DNA of 64,000 nt from Paenibacillus sp. ACRRX (GTDB lineage: Bacteria > Bacillota > Bacilli > Paenibacillales > Paenibacillaceae). Made by a program: the position numbers and the translations under genes. The stretch spans positions 806,001 through 870,000 of the forward strand of contig NZ_JAKRNK010000001.1 of the NCBI RefSeq assembly GCF_022346885.1, in the 5' to 3' direction. Under the pieces are notes generated by a model. The model ran no database searches, had not been told where the DNA came from, and saw only the letters and a program-made list of their open reading frames with translations. Below, in pieces: positions 8,681-17,194 of the stretch (positions are counted from its first letter, which is position 1; each line of letters begins with the position of its first letter).

Positions 8681-9502
8681 TTACAGTGGATGCGTATAGT
8701 AATCCTGTGTATGTACCGCTTGGAAGCCAACGGATTGATATAATCCTAAAGCGTGGTCGTTTTGCGTTTGGACTTCCAAGTGAATCGAATAACCAGCTGC
8801 AGCTTGCTCCTTTATAACTCGGCGTAGCACTTTTCTACCAATACCTTTGCCTTGGTGCTCAGGTAATATGGAAAAGCCATAAATCCAAGCTTGTCCATCT
8901 TCTTGACTGATGCGTATTTTTCCTACTGTCTTTTTATCTACAACAATCATAAATATTTCACTATCTAAACAGCTATTAACATGACTCTCCATCGTCAAGG
9001 CATCTACTTCATCCAGTCCAAAAGCCGTAACCGACAAGTGCACACGCAAATCAAAGTCACTCGGCAGTGCTGGCCGCAGCATAATCCCTTCTACTTCTTC
9101 CACACGTCTTATCTGCCATACCATTTGATGTTCTGATAATGCATATTCAGCTCCACTTTTTTGTAAAAATGCTTTGGCAGAATCCGAGCCAGCAGGTGCG
9201 TTTAAGAGCATTTTGTTATAACCTAGGTGCCTGGAAGCGGCTACTCCTTGCATGAGCAAATGACGGAAATATCCCTTGCGTCGTTCATCTGGCTTAACCA
9301 TGCCGCATACTTCAACGGTGGAGCCAAAAGGATATAAAGCTAAAAAGGCTACAAGCTTGTTATTCTCATAGTGAAGAAAATCCATTTGATTATTTCCACG
9401 GTCTCTGAGCATCTCCCAATTTAGTTTCAGCTCCACCTGATCAAAAGCTTCGCACTCTTTTTGCAGTAGTTTAATATCTTGTAATTGTTGGGTCGTTAGC
9501 AT
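8681..9502 (-). CDS. Tandem-domain GNAT N-acetyltransferase
   Basis: A 273-residue protein with two GNAT domains. The first spans about 1-140 (EVCGMVKPDERRKGYFRHLL, acetyl-CoA loop motif). The second spans about 150-273 (IYGFSILPEHQGKGIGRKVL, the canonical RxxGxG/A loop as QGKGIG). It should transfer an acetyl group from acetyl-CoA to an unknown amine; the first domain has a less canonical loop and may serve for structure or substrate binding. ATG 9502 has AAAGGAG 6-7 bases upstream; the longer in-frame start at 9550 lacks one. It is a single transcription unit on the minus strand, separated from the next gene by a hairpin. Confidence 0.85.
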   Translation of the reverse strand: MLTTQQLQDIKLLQKECEAFDQVELKLNWEMLRDRGNNQMDFLHYENNKLVAFLALYPFGSTVEVCGMVKPDERRKGYFRHLLMQGVAASRHLGYNKMLLNAPAGSDSAKAFLQKSGAEYALSEHQMVWQIRRVEEVEGIMLRPALPSDFDLRVHLSVTAFGLDEVDALTMESHVNSCLDSEIFMIVVDKKTVGKIRISQEDGQAWIYGFSILPEHQGKGIGRKVLRRVIKEQAAAGYSIHLEVQTQNDHALGLYQSVGFQAVHTQDYYTHPL

Positions 9503-9597
9503 CGTATTCTCCTTTATGATTAAAATATTAATAAATGGAAATGAGTTCATTTTATAAATAAGAGAATTCGATAAAATCTAGTTATTCTCCTCTCCTT

Positions 9598-9656
9598 GTC
9601 AACATAAATAGACACAGCTTTGAACAAGATGTTCGCAGCTGTGCCTTTATGTTGAC
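9598..9656. terminator. Two-stem hairpin between minus-strand genes
   Basis: GTCAACATAAA (9598-9608) pairs perfectly with TTTATGTTGAC (9646-9656), enclosing CACAGCT/AGCTGTG. T-rich sequence lies outside the stem. It fits a terminator after the gene at 9671-10552. Confidence 0.6.
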
Positions 9657-9670
9657 GTTATTTATTATAT

Positions 9671-10552
9671 TTAATAGCGATGAAGTATCATTTGTGTCTT
9701 AAGTTCGTCAATGGGAAGGAACCAGCCTTGTTGTATCAGTTCTTGTTGGAGTTGGCTTCTTAATGTCGAGGCTTCAGCATGCGTGTCTGTCTTGAAGGAA
9801 GCTTCCACCACGTAGTCATATCCGACGCCGCTTTCTTTGATTATTTTCCACACTTCAATGTACAGCTTGATTCCGTTCCATTTTCCTGTCCATCGCTTGG
9901 CATCTACAGGTCCAAATTTGTCTGCGGCAGCAAGATGGTTTGTACCCCAGTTGCTTGATGTCCAGTTTTTGAACTTGCCAGGTGCATTACTAATAGTCAA
10001 TGTGCGTGAATCCGCCTTGCTTGGCAGTTCCATGCCGTTGTATCCACTCTTACTCACTTTTTTATCGTTGCTGAAGCTGAGTGTCTGTTTGGAGTATCCC
10101 CAATCTACTTGTGCTTCATAGCTATCTTCGTTTGCATCAAAGCCATCTAGAGCAGCTTGGGCGAGTGCACCTTGAATATTACCATTGGTAATCGGATAAC
10201 GTTTTTTGTAAGTGAGTTCGAACTCCTTATCCTTAGATCCTTCTTTTTTACGAAGCCTTACGTTCCAACCCTGCTCATCAAGCTGAAGCTGATCTGTGTC
10301 CATGTATTGCACACTCATTTTTGTCTTGCTGCTGGGCATTGCGAATTTGTTAAGTACGGTGCTGTTCAGGTTGTAATCTGCATTAAGCACGAGACTCGGA
10401 TCGAGGAACAGCTTCACTTCATAGTTAGGCGTGGCAGGAAGCGGTGAAGCGGTAGTTGCAGAAGTGCCCATGGGGCTAAGGCTCAGGACAAAAAGAGATA
10501 CGGCAAGAGCAAGCATAAGCAGTGCGGGGCGCTTACGTACTACTTGATTCAT
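9671..10552 (-). CDS. Secreted CYTH-like protein
   Basis: The 293-residue protein starts with a Sec signal peptide (MNQVVRKRP, hydrophobic ALLMLALAVSLFVLSL, cleavage near TSA-TTA). The mature part begins NYEVKLFLDP and contains MDTDQLQLDEQGWNVRLRKK, then FELTYKKRYPI. Alternating acidic/basic strands with this order (EVK at the N-end, DT..L..GW.VRLR, ELTYK) resemble the CYTH/triphosphate-tunnel fold, whose cytoplasmic members bind triphosphates. An exported version is unusual and its ligand is unknown. The start at 10552 is supported by AAAGGGG 9 bases upstream; an upstream in-frame codon at 10609 is less likely. Confidence 0.65.
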   Translation of the reverse strand: MNQVVRKRPALLMLALAVSLFVLSLSPMGTSATTASPLPATPNYEVKLFLDPSLVLNADYNLNSTVLNKFAMPSSKTKMSVQYMDTDQLQLDEQGWNVRLRKKEGSKDKEFELTYKKRYPITNGNIQGALAQAALDGFDANEDSYEAQVDWGYSKQTLSFSNDKKVSKSGYNGMELPSKADSRTLTISNAPGKFKNWTSSNWGTNHLAAADKFGPVDAKRWTGKWNGIKLYIEVWKIIKESGVGYDYVVEASFKTDTHAEASTLRSQLQQELIQQGWFLPIDELKTQMILHRY

Positions 10553-10784
10553 TGGGTCATTCCCCTTTCCATAAGGTGGTGTATTGGTGAGGTGTACAGG
10601 ATGTTGCATGAAGTGGGTGGTCAGCTCCGAGTATGGGGAGACAGAGGAGGTACGACACTATTCTGTCTTGAGAAGCGGTCGGTGCTGAGAGGTATCTCTT
10701 TACGTCTAACGTTACCGTATGTATATCAACGGAAGGTCAACGTCATGCAAAGATTTTGTGAATCACTATATTATTAGTTGTGGG

Positions 10785-11137
10785 GGCGTGTTGATACTTA
10801 TACTGCCGGCAAGTGAAAGTCCAGATATCCAAGTCGCGGTCACGGATAGTTCGTTCCGTAATGCGGGTCTATTTTTGCATGAGGGACTGCCTTACTTCTC
10901 TGGATTTCCCTCGTTCCCATTCGGATATGCCGCGATAATGGCAGGAGATTGGGTCTTTCATGTAGAGCTGAATTCAGCATCGCCTATGGATGTAATAAAG
11001 AAAATGCCAACAAAATCTGTTATGCTGATTCTTGGTACCCGCCTAATACGGAGTATATTGATGCGATAAATCATTATCCGACGGAATATTTCCAACGAGT
11101 GGCTCGTTTTATGGAGAAGTACATAGGGAATCAATAG
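10785..11137 (+). pseudogene. Decayed alpha/beta hydrolase
   Basis: A run from about 10785 reads VTDSSFRNAGLFLHEGLPYF, FGYAAIMAGDWVFHVELN and KSVMLILGT, like the lid and post-strand-6 region of an alpha/beta hydrolase. Around 11030-11050 the similarity moves into another frame (PPNTEYIDAINHYPTEYFQR, then VARFMEKYIGNQ and stop). The N-terminal half with the nucleophile elbow GxSxG is absent, so it is 5'-truncated and frameshifted. Confidence 0.55.
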
Positions 11138-11235
11138 AGTTAGCTAAAGCAAGCCATTTATGGGAGATCAAATCTGTTATCTACGAATGACGACGTCAGC
11201 TTACCTATTTCACATACGCGAAAGGAGAAGTCCAA

Positions 11236-11361
11236 ATGCGAACTCTAAAATGGATAGGGAAATGGCTATTAACTATTTTTCTGACATTATACGGGTTACT
11301 GTTAATTCTAGGGATCTTATTTACATTTGGGATATGGTACTTTGAAAACTACTTCAACTGA
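11236..11361 (+). CDS. Small single-pass membrane peptide, 41 residues
   Basis: ATG 11236 is preceded by AAAGGAG at optimal distance (11221-11227). The product has a basic N-terminus (MRTLKWIGKW), a continuous hydrophobic helix of about 25 residues (LLTIFLTLYGLLLILGILF) and a short polar end (YFENYFN). This is the form of small membrane regulators or type I toxins, but nothing more can be assigned. It lies alone between a pseudogene and an uncharacterised gene. Confidence 0.55.
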   Translation: MRTLKWIGKWLLTIFLTLYGLLLILGILFTFGIWYFENYFN

Positions 11362-11505
11362 TCGAGTGAATAGGATAGGAAAACTGTGGACTTCTGTAGC
11401 GTTATTATATAAGCCAGGAACGTCATTGCATGCGCTGCAAGAAATCGTCCAGCGGGTGTTATGTTAAGTTAAATATGTAAAGTTAGGATTCGGAAGGATG
11501 AGTTG

Positions 11506-12819
11506 ATGTTTTCATATAATGCGCTGCCCGAACCTATTCGGAAACGTATTGCGGATAAGACCGCAGAACTGGTGGATGACTGCTTTTTTCAAACCTATCA
11601 TTTACATGAGGACCCTTATCTTGTGCTGCAATGGTGTGTGGCCTCCTATATGGACTCAAATAAAGGTTACAAAGTCAGTCTGGGTCCTTACTATGTGGGG
11701 GTAATCGGTAATGAGGATAAGGAAGCAAGCCTAAGAAGGGTTCTAACAAGACTGTATTATATAACGGAAATGGTGACGAAAGCAGATGAACTGCAGCGAT
11801 TGGTGCTGCTGGCCAGAATTCACAGTGTTACTGTGGTAGCTGATACTCAGGTTGAGAGCCCATATATTGCTGCCATTCGTACTGCTCCGAGATATGATTT
11901 TTATAACACGAGAATTGTGGTGAAAGTGGCACGGCATGATACGGAGCGTTTGCGTGAGCTAGTGGCAGGAAACTACAGGGGCGAGCTCTTACATGGGGTG
12001 TTGTACGCTCTATTGGGCTATAAGGGAAATGAGGAGTACAGATTTACTCGCTGGCTTAGCGGACTTGGTCTCTATACAGGCCCTGAGGCCGTATATGTGA
12101 TTAATGGCTGGAAGCAGTTCTTTATGGAGGAAACGGTCAACGGTACCCGTTATTTGTTTGGCATTCCACACTCCAGCGTGCCTGCTAATAACAAGTTGTT
12201 TACACGCAGAGCGCTTAACCTGAAAAGTGGACAGTTGGTCCGCGAGGGGAGCATGGAGGATATTCGTATTTTTGTTCAAATGCTGAACTTGTACTTGGGA
12301 GAAGCTGTGACCACTTGGGCCCTCTCTAATGGGAGAGTAGTGAAGGAAAGGGATAGCTCAGCGATGTATACGTCAGCAGATGTAAATGGACAGCGGCTGC
12401 GAATTGTGTTGCCAGCAGACGTTCATTCGACATGGGTTGTACGGCACAAAGGTGAGACTCGCAGTCTTGAGCTTCCGCACACATTTCCGCAGTTAGGCAC
12501 AATTCTATTCCTGATCGTGCTGTATGGAAGTGGATTGCTGGATACGACCAAAGGGCTAGGCGAGCAGTTCATCCAAATGAAATGGAAGGTACACCCGGAG
12601 AACCTGATGAAGGGCGTAGGCCTGTTTGTAGATAACAACGGAACAAGGCTAGTACAGGCGAGCATCGAGGGCATAACTTATCTGGGGATGGATCGATACA
12701 AGTCTACACAATGGTACATTTTGAATCTGTCGGACCGGAAGTTTGTTCCTATAGAGGATGAGCGACACAATCGCATTGTGGGGGTCTTGCAGAATCTCAC
12801 AGTGAATCGCAGCAACTAA
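11506..12819 (+). CDS. Uncharacterised 438-residue protein
   Basis: I do not recognise this family. The product is soluble in appearance, with no signal peptide. A mainly hydrophilic N-terminal half (residues 1-190) contains RVLTRLYYITEMV and VVKVARHDTERLRELVAGNY. The C-terminal half is rich in beta-type segments (LRIVLPADVHSTWVVRH). One hydrophobic stretch, LGTILFLIVLYGSGLLD at about residue 330, could be a buried helix. GGAAGG lies 8 bases before ATG 11506; a TTG immediately upstream is an alternative. It appears monocistronic. Confidence 0.7.
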   Translation: MFSYNALPEPIRKRIADKTAELVDDCFFQTYHLHEDPYLVLQWCVASYMDSNKGYKVSLGPYYVGVIGNEDKEASLRRVLTRLYYITEMVTKADELQRLVLLARIHSVTVVADTQVESPYIAAIRTAPRYDFYNTRIVVKVARHDTERLRELVAGNYRGELLHGVLYALLGYKGNEEYRFTRWLSGLGLYTGPEAVYVINGWKQFFMEETVNGTRYLFGIPHSSVPANNKLFTRRALNLKSGQLVREGSMEDIRIFVQMLNLYLGEAVTTWALSNGRVVKERDSSAMYTSADVNGQRLRIVLPADVHSTWVVRHKGETRSLELPHTFPQLGTILFLIVLYGSGLLDTTKGLGEQFIQMKWKVHPENLMKGVGLFVDNNGTRLVQASIEGITYLGMDRYKSTQWYILNLSDRKFVPIEDERHNRIVGVLQNLTVNRSN

Positions 12820-12852
12820 TAATGTAATAAAAGAGTGAGTGCGAGGAATTAG

Positions 12853-12978
12853 GCCTACGATGCTGCACTAATCGTCGAAGTGGAATTAACCGGGACAACT
12901 CATGTTATTACTTATTCGGGTGACGGTCTCAAAGTCACTGAAGCTCAGGTGAAGAAGCAGATAATAGGAAATCCATAA
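12853..12978 (+). pseudogene. Short orphan coding fragment
   Basis: An open stretch reads AYDAALIVEVELTGTTHVIT, then YSGDGLKVTEAQVKKQIIGN and stop, with an in-frame stop just upstream and no start codon. It looks like the tail of a lost gene; no family identified. Confidence 0.25.
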
Positions 12979-13038
12979 TTCAATTCCTGCACATTTGGAA
13001 CGTGTACAAAGAGTTTGCTATGAGAGGTTGACCAGAAT

Positions 13039-13076
13039 AGAGAAGACACTGCTGCAAAAGTGTCTTCTCTTTTTTG
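13039..13076. terminator. Rho-independent terminator
   Basis: AGAGAAGACACT (13039-13050) pairs with AGTGTCTTCTCT (13059-13070), followed by TTTTT. Confidence 0.85.
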
Positions 13077-13185
13077 TTATTTAAGAGATGATCCATCTTT
13101 TTATCGGCCGGACTAAGCATAAATACTGATGTTTGAACTACTGTCATGCAGCGCTTTGGTAAGTTATTAATGTGGCTTCCCATTT

Positions 13186-13230
13186 TGGACTGCTTAAAAA
13201 TGATATTTATGGATATATATAACCAATCCA
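13186..13230. promoter_or_regulatory. MocR-type dyad operator, copy A
   Basis: TGGACTG CTTAAA on the left and AATCCA on the right (reverse complement TGGATTGGTTATA) form a 45-bp spaced inverted repeat. The same arrangement occurs at 17055-17098 in front of the MocR gene. TTGGAC at 13185-13190 could also be a -35 box. It lies about 250 bases before the YggS-type gene, and the stretch between has no other gene. Confidence 0.55.
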
Positions 13231-13487
13231 ACTGTTGCTATACTAGCAGGGTACTCCGACAAGTCTAACAAGTAGAGTTGGTTTTTCAATTTACGTTTCA
13301 CGTTCAACTCCTATTTTGTGTCCGTAGAAAAAGGAGGATGACGAATATATAAGCTTTGATATTAGACTTTAACTTTGACTAGCCTTCAAATAGGATGTTA
13401 TCCGGTCAAAGATAATCGAGTAGTCACTCTAATACGACGGTGTGCAGAAAAACAAATAAAAATGAGAAATGAGAAGGGAGAAAGGAT

Positions 13488-14231
13488 ATGGAGAATTTAA
13501 TCGAAAAAAATCTCGAAACGGTCAGACGACAGATGGAACTGGCTTGCCAAGTATCAGAACGCAAAATAGAAGAAGTAAAATTGCTGCTGGCGACCAAAAC
13601 GGTACCGATAGAAAAACTGGGAATGGCCATGCAGGCGGGTGAAACTTTGTTCGGAGAAAATAAAGCTCAGGAGCTGCGGAGCAAGTTTCCGCTTATGCAG
13701 CAATACGAACAGGTGGAATGGCATTTTATTGGCCACTTGCAAACGAATAAGGTTAAGGATGTTGTCAAATATGTAACGCTCATCCATTCAGTAGACCGCT
13801 TGAAACTGGGCCAGGCATTGCATCAGCAGCTACTGAAAGAAAACAGAGCTATGGATATTTTAATACAAATCAACACGTCATACGAGGAAAGCAAATTTGG
13901 AGCAGCGCCGGAAGCTGCATTGGAACTGGTAGAACAATTGTCTCAATTTGAAACACTGAACATCAAAGGTTTGATGACGATCGGAAAGCTGGGCGCGAAC
14001 AGTGACGAGACACGGCATTGCTTCCGACTATTAAAGCAAATTCAAATGCAAATACAGGAGAGGCAGATTCCGCGAGTAGACATGGGTATTCTCTCCATGG
14101 GGATGTCCGGAGATTTTAGGGTGGCAATTGAAGAAGGGGCGACTATCATTCGTGTGGGGACAAACGTATTTGGACAGCGTTATTTGCCGGACGGGTATTA
14201 CTGGAATGAACATGTACATGAGGATGATTAG
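13488..14231 (+). CDS. YggS/YlmE-type PLP homeostasis protein
   Basis: A 247-residue member of the PLP-binding barrel family (Alr N-terminal fold, YggS/PROSC). Typical segments are visible: VKLLLATKTVPIEKL with the PLP Lys, GENKAQELRSK, VEWHFIGHLQTNKVK, INTSYEESKFG, LMTIG and LSMGMSGDFRVAIEEGAT followed by IRVGTNVFG. These proteins bind pyridoxal phosphate and buffer its level without known catalysis. It differs from the usual chromosomal copy, which sits in the cell-division (ylm) cluster; here it is paired with a BenE-family permease 21 bases downstream and shares an operator with the MocR gene. Start is supported by GAAGGGAGAAAGG upstream. Confidence 0.88.
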   Translation: MENLIEKNLETVRRQMELACQVSERKIEEVKLLLATKTVPIEKLGMAMQAGETLFGENKAQELRSKFPLMQQYEQVEWHFIGHLQTNKVKDVVKYVTLIHSVDRLKLGQALHQQLLKENRAMDILIQINTSYEESKFGAAPEAALELVEQLSQFETLNIKGLMTIGKLGANSDETRHCFRLLKQIQMQIQERQIPRVDMGILSMGMSGDFRVAIEEGATIIRVGTNVFGQRYLPDGYYWNEHVHEDD

Positions 14232-14252
14232 AGGAGAGAAAGGAGAAAACTT

Positions 14253-15482
14253 ATGAACACAACGTCCCCTTCGCTGCGCGGCCGCGATTTTATATCGCCA
14301 ACAATCGCGGCTTTGATATCAGTCATCGTAAACTATGGCGGTACATTTATTCTTGTGTTTCAGGCGGCAAAAGCTGCGGGATTGAGCCCTGAAATGACTG
14401 CTTCATGGATATGGTCGATATCGATTGGGGTAGGAATAACCGGAATATGGCTAAGCTACCGTTACCGAGCGCCGATTATTACAGCATGGTCAACGCCAGG
14501 GGTAGCGTTTCTCGTCTCGGCGCTAGCGGTAACTCCATATGCAGAAGCAATTGGCGCTTATATGATCTCCGCGCTGGGCTTTATCGTGTTGGGATTATCC
14601 GGAATGTTTGAACGTTTCGTGCGGATGATTCCACCTGGGATTGCTTCCGGATTGCTAGCAGGTATTTTGCTCCAATTTGGAATCTCTGCTTTTAGCGGTG
14701 CACAAGTTGACCCTGTGCTGGTCGTGGTATTGTTTGCTGCATATGTGGTGCTGCGGCGTTTTACCTCACGGTATGCGATCGTAGGTATTTTGACAATCGG
14801 TCTGGTTTATTTGGTTAGTACAGGGAAAGCCGATTTCAGCAATATCAAGCTGGCCGCTGCTGCACCGATATTTGTTGTTCCAGAATTCTCATTGCATGCG
14901 TTATTAGGTGTGGCACTGCCTCTGTTTATCATTACATTGACGGGACAGTATATGCCAGGAATGCTGGTGCTCCGCAACGACGGGTTTCAGACAAGCGCTA
15001 ATCCCATTTTGGCTATAACGGGCTTGGGATCGCTCCTTGCAGCCCCATTCGGCTCGCATGCTTTTAATGTAGCGGCCATTACAGCAGCGATTTGTACAGG
15101 GAAAGACACGCATGAAGATTCGAAAAAGCGCTACCTTGCAGGAATTGCCTGCGGCCTCTTTTATATACTAGTCGGGGTATTTGGGGTTACGCTGGCTTCG
15201 CTTTTCCTCATCCTTCCCGCCACATTTATAGCGACATTGGCAGGGTTGGCGCTGCTTGGCACAATAGGCGGCAGCTTGGCCAATGCTTTGGCGGAGCCAA
15301 AAGGCCGCGAGACTGCACTCATTACTTTTTTGGCGACAGCCGCCAATGTCACCCTGCTTGGAGTTGGCGGCGCATTTTGGGGATTGGTTGCAGGCTTGAC
15401 AGCCCACATATTCATACATGGACAATTCCGAAGAGAGCGGTATGCTGCGGACGGTTCTTATCAAGCTGGCCAGAAATCATAA
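14253..15482 (+). CDS. benE: BenE-family aromatic/H+ symporter
   Basis: A 409-residue polytopic protein with about 12 hydrophobic helices and hallmarks of the BenE family: ITAWSTPGVAFLVSA near residue 75, GIASGLLAGILLQFG, and FGSHAFNVAAITAAICTG near 275. Characterised members import benzoate with protons. In this cluster (PLP-binding protein, MocR regulator, glyA) the true substrate may be a pyridine or another aromatic ring compound such as a B6 vitamer; that is inference from context. GGAGAGAAAGGAG precedes the ATG. It is co-directional with and close to the YggS-type gene, forming a two-gene operon. Confidence 0.85.
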   Translation: MNTTSPSLRGRDFISPTIAALISVIVNYGGTFILVFQAAKAAGLSPEMTASWIWSISIGVGITGIWLSYRYRAPIITAWSTPGVAFLVSALAVTPYAEAIGAYMISALGFIVLGLSGMFERFVRMIPPGIASGLLAGILLQFGISAFSGAQVDPVLVVVLFAAYVVLRRFTSRYAIVGILTIGLVYLVSTGKADFSNIKLAAAAPIFVVPEFSLHALLGVALPLFIITLTGQYMPGMLVLRNDGFQTSANPILAITGLGSLLAAPFGSHAFNVAAITAAICTGKDTHEDSKKRYLAGIACGLFYILVGVFGVTLASLFLILPATFIATLAGLALLGTIGGSLANALAEPKGRETALITFLATAANVTLLGVGGAFWGLVAGLTAHIFIHGQFRRERYAADGSYQAGQKS

Positions 15483-15590
15483 ACGGGAACAAGTATGGCA
15501 TGTGTCCAATCTGTTTCATATTCCGAGCCAGAAGCAACTTGCCTAATAAGCTTGTTGGCATCGGGTTCCTATGAATAGGAGGTGTATGCT

Positions 15591-17021
15591 TTACAAAAGC
15601 ATCTCTGAGAGGCGATAAATGCCTTCTTTAATGGTGGCCTCATCCACTTTGGCAAAGCCCAGCACCCATCCCTTACGATTGCTTTCTAGGCAGTACATAC
15701 TAAGTGGATACACTTTAACCCCGTGTTTGAGCGCTTGATTTGCCACAGCTTCTTCGTCAAATGACGCCTCGGCTTCAAGCAGCATGTGCAGTCCCGTTTC
15801 TACGCCGCTTAGCGTAAAGCGTTGGCCCAGACCGGTTGCGCTGATTGCTTTCGTCATCGCTTCATGCCGGCGGCGATATACGTTTCGGACTCTGCGCATA
15901 TGGCGTATAAAGTAGCCGTGCTCAATAAAATGGGCAAGTGTTACTTGCTCCATAATTGGAAGGTGGCGATACACGAGTTCCTGTACTTGGGCAATTTGGC
16001 GAATGGCCGCTTTGGGGCCGACAATCGCCGATATTCGGATGCCAGGAGCAACCATCTTAGAAAAACTCATCATATACAACGTGTTTTGCGGCAACTGGCT
16101 GAATAAGGTCGGAAGCGGATCGCCACGGTAGCGGTATTCGCTGTCATAATCATCCTCAACAATCCAAGATGGACGTTGAGCGGCCAGATGCAGCAATTGC
16201 TGCCTGCGTTGTTCCGATAAAATGACGCCTGTCGCGCATTGATGCGAAGGGGTAACAAAGACAAGCTTGGACTTGGGATCAATGCAATTTACTTGCAGGC
16301 CGTGCTCATCGACAGGTACGGGATCTACCTTCATGTGCCGATATTTCATTGCCATCCAGGAGGCTGGAAAGCCGGGATCTTCCACCGAAACGGTATCTCC
16401 TTGTTGCAAGAGCGCTTGGGCAATCAGATCAAGACTGTGCTGGGCACCAGAAGTTAAGACAATTTGGTCGATCTGTACATGGACGCCCCGCGTAAGCGAC
16501 AAGTAGCGTTGAATTTGTTCGCGCAGCGGCTCAAAGCCATAGGCGCTGCCATAAGCCCATTGAGTCAAGTCAGACTTTGCTGAGGCTTGTACAAACGATT
16601 GGCGCCAGAGCTTATGGAAATGGTCATCCAAATAAGGCTCGTGAGGGCTGAAATCAATGTCTGCAAAGCTATTTTCTTTGCCATGGAGCCAATTCTGCAG
16701 ATGTCTGACAGTTGCATCCAAGGCGGGCAATTCGGGGTGAAGCGGTCCTTGAGGAGAAACGGACGCGGAGGAAGGTGGACGATATGTCCAATCACTCACT
16801 CTTGTTCCCCCTCGACGAGAAGTGTTGGTGTATCCGCGGCTGTACAACTCCTCATATACGATCTGGATCGTCGAACGCGACACTCCTACCAGTTGGGCAA
16901 GCTCGCGAGTAGGGAGCAGCAGCTCGCCTGGCGGCCATTTTCCAGTCGTAATGTTATGGATCGCTTGATCCAGCAATTGCTGCCAAATGGGACGGTTATC
17001 GTCTCGGTTGATTTTTAGCAT
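15591..17021 (-). CDS. MocR-type GntR/aminotransferase regulator
   Basis: A 476-residue protein with an N-terminal GntR winged helix (IWQQLLDQAIHNITTGKWPP, LVGVSRSTIQIVYEELYSRG). This is followed by a fold-type I aminotransferase domain (GSAYGFEPLREQIQRYL, VEDDYDSEYRYRG, the PLP Lys in YMMSFSKMVAPGIR). MocR proteins use PLP or a PLP-amino acid adduct as effector and often control B6 synthesis, transport or amino-acid genes. GGAGGT 8 bases upstream selects ATG 17021 over an upstream in-frame ATG at 17051. It is divergent from glyA, with a shared operator-like dyad between them, and probably controls glyA, itself and the YggS/BenE operon. Confidence 0.9.
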   Translation of the reverse strand: MLKINRDDNRPIWQQLLDQAIHNITTGKWPPGELLLPTRELAQLVGVSRSTIQIVYEELYSRGYTNTSRRGGTRVSDWTYRPPSSASVSPQGPLHPELPALDATVRHLQNWLHGKENSFADIDFSPHEPYLDDHFHKLWRQSFVQASAKSDLTQWAYGSAYGFEPLREQIQRYLSLTRGVHVQIDQIVLTSGAQHSLDLIAQALLQQGDTVSVEDPGFPASWMAMKYRHMKVDPVPVDEHGLQVNCIDPKSKLVFVTPSHQCATGVILSEQRRQQLLHLAAQRPSWIVEDDYDSEYRYRGDPLPTLFSQLPQNTLYMMSFSKMVAPGIRISAIVGPKAAIRQIAQVQELVYRHLPIMEQVTLAHFIEHGYFIRHMRRVRNVYRRRHEAMTKAISATGLGQRFTLSGVETGLHMLLEAEASFDEEAVANQALKHGVKVYPLSMYCLESNRKGWVLGFAKVDEATIKEGIYRLSEMLL

Positions 17022-17054
17022 TGGGCTGACCTCCAATGTATAACATGTCAATTA

Positions 17055-17098
17055 TGGACTGTTTAAATGATAAATATATGAACATATTTAACAATCCA
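17055..17098. promoter_or_regulatory. MocR-type dyad operator, copy B
   Basis: TGGACTGTTTAAA (17055-17067) and TTTAACAATCCA (17087-17098), the latter reading TGGATTGTTAAA on the other strand, form a 44-bp spaced dyad in the mocR-glyA divergent region. On the minus strand TTGGAT and TATTTA lie 17 bases apart within it and could be the mocR promoter, so binding would autoregulate. Confidence 0.6.
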
Positions 17099-17194
17099 AT
17101 AGTTGGCATTTTATCATACAAAGACCCTCATCTGCAATCTGAAACTAGATACAAAATAGGTAGGCCAAAATAAACAGCAGAAAGGACCATTCCT

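Noticed and set aside
15161-15464. Minus-strand open frames within benE
   Set aside because: They are shadows of the membrane protein gene, without ribosome sites or recognisable families.
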